From the NCBI GenBank assembly GCA_963665595.2, contig CAXXJK010000009.1, positions 186,001-250,000 of the forward strand: a stretch of 64,000 nucleotides of DNA. The letters are read 5' to 3'. Numbering within the stretch: the stretch's first letter is position 1; every line of letters begins with the position of its first letter. The position numbers were made by a program, and so were the translations under genes. The notes beneath the pieces are model-generated. The model did no database searches and was not told the origin of the DNA. It worked only from the letters and a program-made list of their open reading frames with translations. The DNA is from G963665595 sp963665595. GTDB lineage: Bacteria; Actinomycetota; Coriobacteriia; Coriobacteriales; CADBOM01. Below, piece after piece: positions 1 through 8,523 of the stretch.

Positions 1-24
1 TGTTGGGCTTAAAGCATTAACTGC

Positions 25-63
25 AAAATTACCCGCCAAACAGAACGTTTGGCGGGTAATTTT
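25..63. terminator. bidirectional intrinsic terminator
   Basis: A perfect 17-bp inverted repeat (arms 25-41 and 47-63, 5-nt loop) has T runs on both sides. It can end transcription of the leftward URO-D gene that stops at 94 and of whatever rightward gene lies before the window. Confidence 0.85.
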
Positions 64-93
64 TCTATCGAACTGTAAAGCTATTCAGATGTT

Positions 94-1086
94 TTAGAAC
101 ATTTCCTTGCTCATCTGATCGATGCACTCAGACGCATAATCATAAACACCATCATAGGTGCTACCTACTCCGCCTGCTACAAGACAGGGTATAAATGCTT
201 TCTTACTCTTCCCATATTCGGTGCACGCCTTGCGTACTGCCTGCTCGACCTCTTCTTTCGACCAGTCGGGTTTGTCAACCTTTCCATTGTCGATACCGCC
301 CATAAAGGTAATCTTGTCACCATAGGTTTCAACTAGAGCAGCAATGTCATTGGTGGTCATGGCACCTTGCCAAACAGTAATTCCCATGTCGATCATGTAA
401 GGCACGAGGGTTGTTGCAAAGGAGTCGGAATGGTGTACGATCATCGTGGCTCCATGATCGCGCCAGAACCCGTAAATTCTGCGATAGGGCTCAAGGAAAA
501 ACTCTGCAAACATGTCAGGGGATAAGAAGGTCGATATCTGTGTGCCCCAATCGTCGTGATGAAATACTCCTTCTGGCTTCAGGTACGTGCACCACTGCTC
601 GGCCATTTCGAGCTCTGCTTCAGTTAGATAGTCAATGAGTTCGTGCATTTCGTCCGGATACTCTATAAACGCGATAAGCGCGTTCTTGATCTCCATGAGG
701 TAATGGCACTGCTCAAAGAGTCCCGGCGCGATAAAGGCAAGAGGGAACTGTTCGTTCTTGTCAACCTTTTCAAATTCGGCGATGGTTGATTCCCAGTCGG
801 CGGGAGTCAGGCTGGCGTAGTCGGGCTTACGCACATAGTCGCGCCAGTGCTCAATATCTTTAATAATGATATGAGCCTCATCATGAATAGGAAATGCAGC
901 GGGATTGTCTTCGTCCCAGATTCTTGTAACGCCCCATTCGTCGACAACGGGTCCTCCACCACGTGTACAGCGGGCTGTGTGGAATGGATTGGCCCGAATG
1001 GTCGCAAAAGCTTCAAACTGATTGACAAAGCGATCCGGGTTTCCCCCTCGTATGGTTTCGAGCACGTTTTCCTTTTTGGTGAGCAT
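94..1086 (-). CDS. uroporphyrinogen decarboxylase-fold methyltransferase-like protein
   Basis: 330-aa cytoplasmic protein of the URO-D superfamily. In anaerobes this TIM-barrel fold includes haem-pathway decarboxylases and many methyltransferases that move methyl groups to or from corrinoid proteins. The HHDDWGT segment near residue 176 is shared with the paralogue at 1526, and a GGIDNG loop near residue 265 is typical of the family. The zinc-binding HxC of the MtaA/MtbA methyltransferases is replaced by HHSDS near residue 218, so a classical zinc-thiol methyl transfer is doubtful. No corrinoid-protein or haem gene is adjacent. It is divergent from the paralogue, and its start at 1086 is preceded by an AGGAGG-like site. 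Family is sure; substrate is not known. Confidence 0.85.
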   Translation of the reverse strand: MLTKKENVLETIRGGNPDRFVNQFEAFATIRANPFHTARCTRGGGPVVDEWGVTRIWDEDNPAAFPIHDEAHIIIKDIEHWRDYVRKPDYASLTPADWESTIAEFEKVDKNEQFPLAFIAPGLFEQCHYLMEIKNALIAFIEYPDEMHELIDYLTEAELEMAEQWCTYLKPEGVFHHDDWGTQISTFLSPDMFAEFFLEPYRRIYGFWRDHGATMIVHHSDSFATTLVPYMIDMGITVWQGAMTTNDIAALVETYGDKITFMGGIDNGKVDKPDWSKEEVEQAVRKACTEYGKSKKAFIPCLVAGGVGSTYDGVYDYASECIDQMSKEMF

Positions 1087-1525
1087 TGCGCGGTACCTCC
1101 TGATCCTTGACTTCTATTCTTCTGTATATCCAATAGATAACATCATGGTAGTGATTCACATTTGGTTCCTACGGAAAGAAGAGCCTAGGCCGACAGTTTA
1201 GTGAAGCGGCAGTTATCTTTGCGCCGAGGTAAACAGCGGTATGCAGGTTCATCTCACTAATATCATATTTTAGCACCATACCAGTAAAGGAAAAGTGCCG
1301 GATCTAACTTAGATCGGCAAGAGTTTTATTTATCGTTTACGCTGATGAGTCATGTGTATAGCTAAAGGCAGAACAATTCGTTGTTACTTGCCGTATTGCA
1401 TCTAGAGCAGCTAACAATGTGCCTCTAGTTTTTATTCAGGATTTCGTTTAACATAAATTTTGAGTTAATAGAGAAGTCGATAGTTTTGATGTTTCAATAA
1501 TTAAACCTCAAAGCAAAGGATCGCC
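1087..1525. promoter_or_regulatory. divergent intergenic region with a palindrome
   Basis: The 439-bp gap between the two divergent URO-D genes holds no convincing ORF. A near-perfect dyad at 1296-1319 (TGCCGGATCTAA, one base, TTAGATCGGCA) contains the 15-bp palindrome GATCTAACTTAGATC. Its very short spacer suits a dimeric regulator's operator better than a terminator. No clear sigma-A promoter was recognised. Confidence 0.4.
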
Positions 1526-2482
1526 ATGTCTAGACAATCACTCTTAAATTTTCTTACCGGTGCATCAGATTCATATGAAAAACTCGAAGGGCTTACACTA
1601 ACCGGCGGCGGTGGAGATTTTCAGATGCTGTTTTCGCCTATATGCGAGCGGCCTCTTTTTTCGTCCGGATATGACGTATTTGGCGTTCATTGGACGCAAG
1701 CGAAGCCCACTTCGCACTATACGCAAGGGCAAAAACCAATCTTGAGCACTATTGATAATTGGCGCAATGAAGTGCGGTTTCCTCAGGTGGATCGTTTTGA
1801 TTGGGACTATGTGACCAATCAGGCGAAAGATTTTGATAGAGAGACCAACGTCGTTACATGCACGCTGGCTATTGGGCCTTTTGAGCGCACGACATCGCTT
1901 TCCTCGTTTGAAGACTGTCTGGTAAATGCTATCAGCGAACCTGAAGAGTACGCAGACCTCATTGGTGCCATAGCAGACTATAAGATTGAGGTCATCAGGT
2001 ATCTGTATGCCTGCGCACATCCGGATGTCATCAATCTGCACGATGATTGGGGCACTTCTATCAGTACTTTTTTTGATCCGGAATTGTGGCGCGCGACCAT
2101 TAAGCTTCACACAAAGCGTATGTATGACGCTATTCATGAGTTAGGGATGATTGCCGGGCAGCACTCCTGCGGACACGTCAGCCCTCTGATCGAAGATATG
2201 ATTGAGATTGGCTGCGATGTATGGGAGGCTCAGGCCAACTGTAATGATGCAGCTGGGCTGCGTGCAAAATACGGTAATCAGATTCGCATTATTTCGCCAC
2301 CTGCGCCGAAAGGTGATGAGGTAGGGGAGATAGAAGACTCGCGTATCACACGCAATCCTCGAGCATTTGAGATGCCCGAGGGGGATTCTGACGAAAACGC
2401 TCAGCCTGCTGTTCCCGATCCAGATTCTATCCCCATGAACTACCGGCCCTACCATGAGGTACCCGAGTTTTTGTATAAGTAG
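1526..2482 (+). CDS. URO-D-fold methyltransferase-like protein with atypical C-terminus
   Basis: 318-aa paralogue of the divergent gene at 94-1086. It shares LHDDWGTSIST (residues 171-181). Unlike its neighbour it has H213-S-C215, resembling the HxC zinc motif of MtaA/MtbA-type methylcobamide methyltransferases. Similarity stops after about residue 255: the expected last barrel strands with the GGxD loop are absent, and an acidic, proline-rich tail of about 60 residues takes their place. No alternative frame restores the missing part. The ATG follows an AAAGGA-like site. Inferred role is methyl transfer linked to corrinoid metabolism; substrate and activity are uncertain because of the unusual C-terminus. 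Confidence 0.8.
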   Translation: MSRQSLLNFLTGASDSYEKLEGLTLTGGGGDFQMLFSPICERPLFSSGYDVFGVHWTQAKPTSHYTQGQKPILSTIDNWRNEVRFPQVDRFDWDYVTNQAKDFDRETNVVTCTLAIGPFERTTSLSSFEDCLVNAISEPEEYADLIGAIADYKIEVIRYLYACAHPDVINLHDDWGTSISTFFDPELWRATIKLHTKRMYDAIHELGMIAGQHSCGHVSPLIEDMIEIGCDVWEAQANCNDAAGLRAKYGNQIRIISPPAPKGDEVGEIEDSRITRNPRAFEMPEGDSDENAQPAVPDPDSIPMNYRPYHEVPEFLYK

Positions 2483-2536
2483 ACGCGCAATAGTGCGTAT
2501 TAGCACTTACTAGAATGTTTGTTCAATCCATAAAGC

Positions 2537-2576
2537 CTAGCGAGGCAGGGATCCAAGAGAATCTCTGCCTCGCTAG
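2537..2576. terminator. hairpin between convergent genes
   Basis: A 16-bp stem (2537-2552 with 2561-2576, one G-U pair, 8-nt loop) lies between the convergent genes ending at 2482 and 2613. Flanking T runs are short, so it is called a bidirectional terminator from strength and position. Confidence 0.7.
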
Positions 2577-2612
2577 ATTAAAAGTATAATAAATAATTTA
2601 TATTTACAATAC

Positions 2613-2936
2613 TTATGAGGTAAATTTAACGGCAGTCCCATAGGCCACAACGGATTGCATGTCAGTACCGATAGAACCCGAATCAAAACGCATCATGACT
2701 ACGGCATCAGCGCCAACCTGTACTGCATCTTCGCGCAGACGCTGAATGGCCACTTCACGCGATTCGTGAAGCATGGCGGTGTAGGCCTTGATTTCTCCGC
2801 CCACAAGATTTTTAAAGCCAGCCCCGACGTTGCTGAAGACATTCTTTGATTGAGTGGTTACACCAAAGACTTCGCCGATTACTTCATATTCGCGTCCCGG
2901 TATGCGCTCCGTTGTAGAAATAAGTATGTCTGCCAT
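2613..2936 (-). CDS. YbjQ/UPF0145 family protein
   Basis: 107-aa cytoplasmic protein of the YbjQ (UPF0145, DUF74) family. These are small pentameric proteins of unproven function, sometimes called heavy-metal-binding because of their structure. The family signature GADAVVMMRF is at about residues 74-83, with an N-terminal ISTTERIPGREYEVIGEV segment. The chosen ATG at 2936 has an AGAAAGGA site 6 nt upstream; an in-frame start 15 codons earlier has none. It is a single gene convergent with the URO-D gene. Confidence 0.88.
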   Translation of the reverse strand: MADILISTTERIPGREYEVIGEVFGVTTQSKNVFSNVGAGFKNLVGGEIKAYTAMLHESREVAIQRLREDAVQVGADAVVMMRFDSGSIGTDMQSVVAYGTAVKFTS

Positions 2937-3120
2937 GATAGTTCCTTTCTGATTGTTGTTAAAAGCGCTTAATGTAAGCATGGTAGGGTGGGGATGTAAT
3001 ACGCTTTCTCGTATGTTTTAGTAGTGGCATCTCCCTTGTACACCTGTCGCCTTAGTATACCATTTTGATAACCAATATTTTTCAGGCCGTTGTTCTATCT
3101 CATCAGGTTACTAGTGAAAT

Positions 3121-3149
3121 TTGACAGAAATAGATTGTATACCTAAACT
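3121..3149 (+). promoter_or_regulatory. candidate sigma-A promoter
   Basis: A perfect TTGACA (3121-3126) is separated by 17 bp from TAAACT (3144-3149). It would give the membrane-protein gene at 3313 a 5' leader of about 155 nt. The rest of 2982-3312 has no gene. Confidence 0.45.
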
Positions 3150-3312
3150 TATTTTTGCATAACAAATTCTATGTTTAGAATAGTGTCGCTGGCGTTGTGT
3201 TAGAGAATTCAGCGCAAGAGAACATCACACTTGAACGTTTGAATTAACTAGTGCCTGAGGATATTGTGTTTGCGTAGATCAATCCGTTATCTTCATAAGA
3301 GGGGAAGAAACC

Positions 3313-4215
3313 ATGAGCGATGAAACGTATGGGGAATCAAGCAGTGAAGAAAACCTATCCGAGCCTTCTGACGTGGTAATAGAGAAGATAGACGAGACTC
3401 TCGCTCCTGAGGTACTCTCATATCAACCCGTAAAAAAACCAAACGGCACGGTTCTTACCGTAACCGGTATTGCTTTGATTGTCTTGTCTCTGATATCTTG
3501 TGGATTAAGCATTGCGGGATTTGTCTCATATGCTGTATGGCTCGTATCTTATGTAGGCGTAAGCGGCGCCAGTTCAGACGCTAGCAATGTCTTCTCAGCG
3601 GGAGTGTTAAATCCCATTATCTCTATCTTGTTCATAATTGTCTTTGTTATATGTGGTGTAACGATGTTGGGGAATGCGTCTCTTCTCAGAAAAAATAACG
3701 TGAAGAGTAAAAGCTTTACTCTTGTGGGCATTGCGGATTTCGTTGTTGCTTTTGCAACATTCATGTCTGTTGTGGGAAGCATGCTCTCTCTGCGTTATTT
3801 GACTATGATTACGGGAAACTTGTCGGTGAGTAATCTTAGTCAGGCTACTCTCGTTATTAGCATTTCTCATATGGTCATCATGACCGTGGCGGGGGTGCTT
3901 TACATATCTTCTGGCGTTATTGAGCGGAAAATTACCAAAACAAAGACCTTACTTGTTAAGGCGGGTATTTTTTTGATTATAAGTTCGATAATAATGCCGT
4001 TACTTTCACTGGTTGTTCAGGTTGCAATGGCATACATCTTTCTGGGGATGGCCTCCTCGTCGTTAATGGCTGTAGCCGCTCAAATATCCGGATATTGCGT
4101 CAGCATCCTTGGTGCTCTTATGTTCTTAATTGCAAGAAGTATCAGGGCGTGCGCGCTTATGAAAGCAAATAAGAGCTTTGATAATCTCATGGAAAGCTCT
4201 GAGCATAATAATTAA
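3313..4215 (+). CDS. multi-span membrane protein of unknown function
   Basis: 300-aa protein not assigned to a family. The first 45 residues are acidic and hydrophilic, followed by about six hydrophobic segments (roughly 48-85, 95-118, 133-155, 172-200, 214-240 and 245-275) and a short polar tail. This is an integral membrane protein with a cytoplasmic-looking N-terminus. An AGGGGAAG ribosome site is 7 nt before the ATG. It precedes the membrane-tethered sigma-factor gene by 175 bp on the same strand, so the two might share a surface-sensing role; that is only inference from position. Confidence 0.6.
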   Translation: MSDETYGESSSEENLSEPSDVVIEKIDETLAPEVLSYQPVKKPNGTVLTVTGIALIVLSLISCGLSIAGFVSYAVWLVSYVGVSGASSDASNVFSAGVLNPIISILFIIVFVICGVTMLGNASLLRKNNVKSKSFTLVGIADFVVAFATFMSVVGSMLSLRYLTMITGNLSVSNLSQATLVISISHMVIMTVAGVLYISSGVIERKITKTKTLLVKAGIFLIISSIIMPLLSLVVQVAMAYIFLGMASSSLMAVAAQISGYCVSILGALMFLIARSIRACALMKANKSFDNLMESSEHNN

Positions 4216-4390
4216 TTTCAAAATAGTTCTTTTGGGGTTTTTCTGACAACTCTTGAGTGCTATCGTTACCAATAAGGGTTTATCTCAAGTTAAGAAGCTC
4301 TTTAATGGGTGGACCAGTCTTTCATTTGCTACTTCCTTATTGACAAAGAATCTTCTAAAGACAGCGCGGCATTATAAGGAGCATAAGGAT

Positions 4391-6526
4391 ATGAATTGCG
4401 AAACGTGTGGAACTGAATTACCTGACGATGCCGTGTCGTGCCCGAAGTGCGACACTACGCATGAAACCAAACAGGAGACACCCCTCAAAGAGGACACTCC
4501 TCAGAAGAATTCATTTGTTCTTCCCAGCGATGTAAAACGTGCTAAACGCGGAGACAAACAAGCATTTGAAAACCTGTACCGTGTTTCTCATGATCAGGCA
4601 TTTTTTGTGGCGAGACGACTGGTCGATAGCGATGAGGCAGCCACTGATGTACTTAAGGATGCCTACGCAAGAGCCTTCATAACTATAAAGAAACTTAATA
4701 ACCCTGAAGGTTTTCAGGGTTGGTTTAATCGTATTGTCGCCAATGTTTCCTACGATCACCTGCGCCAAAAAGACCCTCATGTTTTTTCAACCCCTACCGA
4801 GCAAGACAAAGACGAGATTGATTTTACTGATGAGGATCTTTCAGTAAATCCTGAGAGTACGCTCGACAAAGAAGCGGTTGGACAAATAGTCCGCGAATTG
4901 TTCGATAGCCTTTCCGCAGATCAGCGTATCTGCATGATGTCTTACTATTTCAATGCTATGAGCATACATGACATAGCCTCTTCTTTTAACTGTTCTGAAA
5001 ACACTGTGAAAGCAAGCTTATCGGGTGCAAGAAAAAAGATTGAAGCCGAAATCAAAAAACGTGAAAACGAGAAGGACGGCGAGCTCTTTGGCGCTACCCC
5101 CTTTCCCTTGTTTGTCTCCATGCTTAAAAGTGAGGGAGATACTTCAAGCGCACCAGTTACAGCATCAGCCGTTATCGAAGGCGTTACTGCCTCAGGTGTT
5201 CTTACGACTACCAAAGGTGGCTTGACGAGATGGGTACGTTCGCACGTTGGTGCCTCGATAGCGATAGGTGTTGCCATCGTGGCTATCATCTGCGGTGTTG
5301 CTCTGGGCGCAAACGCGCTTATTACTGCGGCGAATGAAGTGGTGCCCGAGCCACAAGTAGTTTCTGATATGCAGGGCGCAGATATTGCCTCCGTAGCAGG
5401 TGCCACCCTTTCTTATGTTAACAATGACGCCTATACCATAGTGTCTGTCGCCGACATCTCTGAGCAGCGTGATAAAACGGTACCGAATACCGTAAACGGT
5501 ACGTGCAAGGTAACATTAGAAAATACTCCTTCTCAGGTGATTGCTGATGTGTCTTTTACCTACAAAAAAGAGGGCAATACATGGAATCTTACTAATTGGG
5601 AGATGACGGGCAAGCAGGTGACAGCTAGGTGCGGCGTTGACTCTTCTAAAGTTATTGCCAGCCTCTCTTATCTCATGGCCGCTGCTGATGCGACTGCAAA
5701 AAGTGATACCTCGCTAATCTCGATCTATGGTGTTACTGGCGTTACTCTTCTTGCCAACAATACCACTAAAGATGGCGGGAGCGTTACCTTCAACCTAGCC
5801 ATAGATGATGCGAAACATTCGGCTTCAGGTACTCTAACGGTTGGGTTTACCTTTGAAAGTGGCGACTGGAAGGCTGCCCCAGTGGCGAGCTCTTCTGCCT
5901 ATACGATTACCTACAAGACCAAGATGGTGTGGATACTCACCAGCGTGCAGTATACTTTTTCCATTTTCGTCGACTATAACAACTTTGTATATGACACAGA
6001 CGGACAACTTATCTCCAGAAAATGGATTGGTGAGGACGGGGACTCTTCGACCTATGTATGCCAAAACGGGATGGTAACTTCTGAGACCGTATACCCAGTT
6101 GTGTCCACGGGGACTTTTACTTGTGCTTACACCTACGATGCTCATGGTCTGTGCACAGGAAGAAAGATTATCTCAGATAGTACGGGCATGTCGTCAGCAA
6201 TCAACCGTTCCCTTGTGGCGACATATGATTCCTCCGGAAATCTTTTAAAATATGTTGATAGTTATAAGATAAACGAATCAAGTGTTTCGCGGACCAACAC
6301 GTTTAGCTATTCGGGAAACCGTCTCGTGAGTTCTTCTCTTACCGGCACCTCTTTAACGCTGCGTTCATATGTTTACACCTATGATGCAAACGGTAACGTA
6401 GCAACAGCGACAACGAATGACATGAAAATTGTATTCACCTGGAAACAGATTGAGATACCTTCAGACGTGAGCGCGTTCAATGGTATGAACATCGTTTGGA
6501 ACATATTGTGGGATCCTGTAAGGTAA
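4391..6526 (+). CDS. zinc-ribbon/ECF-type sigma factor with membrane segment and extracytoplasmic YD-like domain
   Basis: 711-aa multidomain protein. Order: zinc ribbon with C3, C6, C17, C20; linker; sigma-70 region 2 (about 55-130, ending NVSYDHLRQKDP); sigma region 4 (about 163-222, helix-turn-helix NCSENTVKASLSGARKKIEA); one transmembrane helix (about 286-312); then about 400 residues expected outside the membrane. The last 170 residues contain repeats such as FTCAYTYDAHG and YVYTYDANGN, resembling YD/RHS repeats. ECF sigma factors direct RNA polymerase to stress promoters and are usually held by a separate anti-sigma protein; none is adjacent, so the fusion may supply its own control. The ATG at 4391 has AAGGAG 9 nt upstream; an upstream in-frame TTG at 4253 lacks one. 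Confidence 0.82.
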   Translation: MNCETCGTELPDDAVSCPKCDTTHETKQETPLKEDTPQKNSFVLPSDVKRAKRGDKQAFENLYRVSHDQAFFVARRLVDSDEAATDVLKDAYARAFITIKKLNNPEGFQGWFNRIVANVSYDHLRQKDPHVFSTPTEQDKDEIDFTDEDLSVNPESTLDKEAVGQIVRELFDSLSADQRICMMSYYFNAMSIHDIASSFNCSENTVKASLSGARKKIEAEIKKRENEKDGELFGATPFPLFVSMLKSEGDTSSAPVTASAVIEGVTASGVLTTTKGGLTRWVRSHVGASIAIGVAIVAIICGVALGANALITAANEVVPEPQVVSDMQGADIASVAGATLSYVNNDAYTIVSVADISEQRDKTVPNTVNGTCKVTLENTPSQVIADVSFTYKKEGNTWNLTNWEMTGKQVTARCGVDSSKVIASLSYLMAAADATAKSDTSLISIYGVTGVTLLANNTTKDGGSVTFNLAIDDAKHSASGTLTVGFTFESGDWKAAPVASSSAYTITYKTKMVWILTSVQYTFSIFVDYNNFVYDTDGQLISRKWIGEDGDSSTYVCQNGMVTSETVYPVVSTGTFTCAYTYDAHGLCTGRKIISDSTGMSSAINRSLVATYDSSGNLLKYVDSYKINESSVSRTNTFSYSGNRLVSSSLTGTSLTLRSYVYTYDANGNVATATTNDMKIVFTWKQIEIPSDVSAFNGMNIVWNILWDPVR

Positions 6527-6673
6527 GCCGCGAATGGGGCAGGAGTCTCTGATAATCTGTTATGACACGGAGAGTGGATTCCTAAGCCGAACAATTGTAT
6601 ATAAAGATATTGTTTGAATGAGACGACTAAGGACTTATCCTATCTACTTACGAGCTTCTAAAAAAATTTCATA

Positions 6674-6720
6674 TTGACAGTTTTCGATTTGGCAAATGTG
6701 GGTATACTGGTCATATCGAT
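6674..6720 (+). promoter_or_regulatory. candidate promoter of arsR-hgcAB
   Basis: TTGACA (6674-6679) and a good -10 TATACT (6703-6708) are both present but 23 bp apart, too far for a standard sigma-A pair. Just downstream, 6715-6730 shows an imperfect dyad (ATC to GAT arms) that could be the ArsR operator. The rest of 6527-6743 is gene-free. Confidence 0.4.
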
Positions 6721-6743
6721 GTTCTTTGATTTGAGGTGTCAAT

Positions 6744-7070
6744 ATGGAGAACTATGCGGCATACGCGCAAGTGTTTAAAGCGCTGAGTGACCCCAAAAGG
6801 GCAATGATTGTGGATATGCTTTCTTGTGGGGAACTTTGTGCCTGTATGATTTTAGAAAACTTTCAAATGTCTCAATCCACTCTATCTCACCACATGAAGC
6901 TCCTATGCGAATGTGAAATTGTTGAGGGCAGAGAACAAGGTAAGTGGACGTACTATTCACTGAATGAGGAAACAGTCTACAAAATAAAGAACTATTTTGA
7001 TGCTATTACATCCGATAAGAAGGGTCGCGTCTGTAAGGAAAGCGCAGACTGCCGTAGAGGATGTGATTAA
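6744..7070 (+). CDS. ArsR/SmtB-family metalloregulator
   Basis: 108-aa winged-helix repressor. The recognition region is MSQSTLSHHMKLL (about residues 43-55) and the wing carries GREQGKWTYYSL. Helix 3 has ELCACM, a variant of the ELCVCDL box that binds arsenite in ArsR; both cysteines are kept, and further cysteines lie at the C-terminus (VCKESADC, GC). Such proteins leave DNA when thiophilic metal ions bind. A GAGGTG site precedes the ATG. The gene ends inside the start region of hgcA, so it is probably co-transcribed with hgcAB and may control them; ArsR-like genes are known neighbours of hgcAB in other organisms. Confidence 0.9.
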   Translation: MENYAAYAQVFKALSDPKRAMIVDMLSCGELCACMILENFQMSQSTLSHHMKLLCECEIVEGREQGKWTYYSLNEETVYKIKNYFDAITSDKKGRVCKESADCRRGCD

Positions 7071-8175
7071 AACGGCTCAGAAAAACGTAACTGAACAAAC
7101 TTGCTGCTATTCGACCAACTGCAACTGCGAAGATATGCAGCTTATAACACCTTATGAAGAAAAGGATACCTGGGTAACAGGCGAAATCAGCACATCCAAA
7201 GGAATTGTTCCTGTTATAGCAACGAAGACGCGTTTTGCTGACACGCTTGGGGCATGGAAAGTGCGGTGGGGTATAGGGAGGATGGATTACAAGATTAATC
7301 CTGGCCTCTACGCGGTTGGCAAACCTGATGACGCGTCGCCTGTACTCGTCAGCGCAAGTTACAAATTAACGTTTGATGCCTTGAGGAAAGAACTTGCGGG
7401 TCTCGATTGCTGGCTACTGATTCTAGATACAAAAGGCGTCAACGTATGGTGCGCTGCTGGAAAAGGCACATTCGGGACCGAGGAGCTCATAAACCGCATT
7501 TCTCAAACGGGATTGTCTGAAATCGTATCGAGCCGAATGCTTATATTACCTCAGCTAGGTGCCGTTGGCGTGGCCGCCCATGAAGTTACCCGACGGACTG
7601 GGTTTGCTGTGATCTATGGTCCAATCAGGGCAAAAGATATAAGGGAATATATCGATTCCGGCTATAAAGCCACAAAGGAAATGCGTGCCGTGACATTTAC
7701 GGCATGGGACAGGCTAGCGCTTACGCCCTTGCAATTGGTTCAGGCGGCTAAACCGCTACTAATGGTGCTGGGCGTGCTATTTCTTATTAATCTGTGTGCG
7801 GCAAGACCTTTCGGGTTGCATGACTTCATCATCGGAGCGGGCGCCGTTATTGTGGGAGCCGTTATAACACCACTTTTGCTTCCTTTTGTACCGGGCAGAG
7901 CTTTTGTATGGAAAGGCTGGCTGTTGGGGTTACTATGGACGGCCATATGTGTGTGGCTAAGCGGTTGGTTTGCCGTTAACTACCTGCTCCTCGGTATAGG
8001 TTATCTGCTGGTAATGCCGTCGATCTCGGCGTTTATTGCTATGAATTTCACAGGTTCATCTACCTACACATCATTTTCGGGAGTCACAAAGGAAATGAGG
8101 CGCTCGCTACCACTTATCATTTTTTCTTCTGTCATAGGCATTGTGCTGGTGCTTATAAAAAGCTTTATAGGCTGA
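7063..8175 (+). CDS. hgcA: mercury methylation corrinoid protein HgcA
   Basis: Membrane-anchored corrinoid protein that, with HgcB, makes methylmercury by donating a methyl group from a cobalt centre to Hg(II). The diagnostic cap-helix motif NVWCAAGK is at residues 127-134 (7441-7464); its cysteine (C130) coordinates cobalt in known HgcA. Flanking WGIGRMDYKINPGLYAVG and ILPQLGAVGVAAHEV also fit the HgcA corrinoid domain, related to the CdhD/AcsC subunits of acetyl-CoA synthase. Five hydrophobic helices occupy about 226-370. A Cys-rich stretch (CCYSTNCNC) precedes the domain. The start is uncertain: GTG 7063 is chosen for its 8-nt overlap with arsR, while TTG 6997, ATG 7000 and ATG 7135 are alternatives and none has a good ribosome site. 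Next in the unit is hgcB. Confidence 0.95.
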   Translation: MIKTAQKNVTEQTCCYSTNCNCEDMQLITPYEEKDTWVTGEISTSKGIVPVIATKTRFADTLGAWKVRWGIGRMDYKINPGLYAVGKPDDASPVLVSASYKLTFDALRKELAGLDCWLLILDTKGVNVWCAAGKGTFGTEELINRISQTGLSEIVSSRMLILPQLGAVGVAAHEVTRRTGFAVIYGPIRAKDIREYIDSGYKATKEMRAVTFTAWDRLALTPLQLVQAAKPLLMVLGVLFLINLCAARPFGLHDFIIGAGAVIVGAVITPLLLPFVPGRAFVWKGWLLGLLWTAICVWLSGWFAVNYLLLGIGYLLVMPSISAFIAMNFTGSSTYTSFSGVTKEMRRSLPLIIFSSVIGIVLVLIKSFIG

Positions 8176-8188
8176 TAGGGAAGACATC

Positions 8189-8482
8189 ATGAAACAAAAA
8201 TATCTGAAAAATGTAGTCACGCTTAATCTGGCGACAGAGCAATGCATCGGCTGCGGCAGATGTGCCGAGGTTTGCCCTCATGATGTGTTCGTTGTTGTCG
8301 ACATGAAAGTGCGCATACAAGACAAGGACAGTTGCATGGAATGCGGTGCTTGCGAAATGAATTGCCCGGTAGATGCCATTTCAGTCGATGCAAATGTTGG
8401 ATGCGCTGCGGCCATCATCCAGGGATGGTTTACCGGAAAGGAACCAAGTTGCGATTGTTCGGGCGGCGAAAGTTGTTGCTAG
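8189..8482 (+). CDS. hgcB: mercury methylation ferredoxin HgcB
   Basis: 97-aa dicluster ferredoxin that reduces the HgcA corrinoid and probably helps deliver mercury. Two [4Fe-4S] motifs are present: C19IGCGRCAEVC29 and C49MECGACEMNC59, the second with the conserved ECGAC of HgcB. An extra cysteine at 72 (VGCAAA) matches the essential extra cysteine known in HgcB. The tail ends in the vicinal pair C96-C97, preceded by a CDC motif. GGGAAG lies 7 nt before the ATG, 13 bp after hgcA. All key residues are intact, so the pair looks functional. The gene stops 41 bp before the attachment repeat of the neighbouring element. Confidence 0.95.
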   Translation: MKQKYLKNVVTLNLATEQCIGCGRCAEVCPHDVFVVVDMKVRIQDKDSCMECGACEMNCPVDAISVDANVGCAAAIIQGWFTGKEPSCDCSGGESCC

Positions 8483-8523
8483 CGCACGGACACACGTTTT
8501 TGCCAGCAGTGCAGCGTTCTCAG

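Noticed and set aside
7063..8175. HgcA as the CdhD/AcsC subunit of acetyl-CoA synthase
   Set aside because: The NVWCAAGK cap helix and five C-terminal membrane helices are HgcA-specific, and no Wood-Ljungdahl genes are adjacent.
6744..8482. hgcAB as cargo of the tRNA-Ala satellite
   Set aside because: The operon lies outside the 97-bp repeats, to the left of attL.
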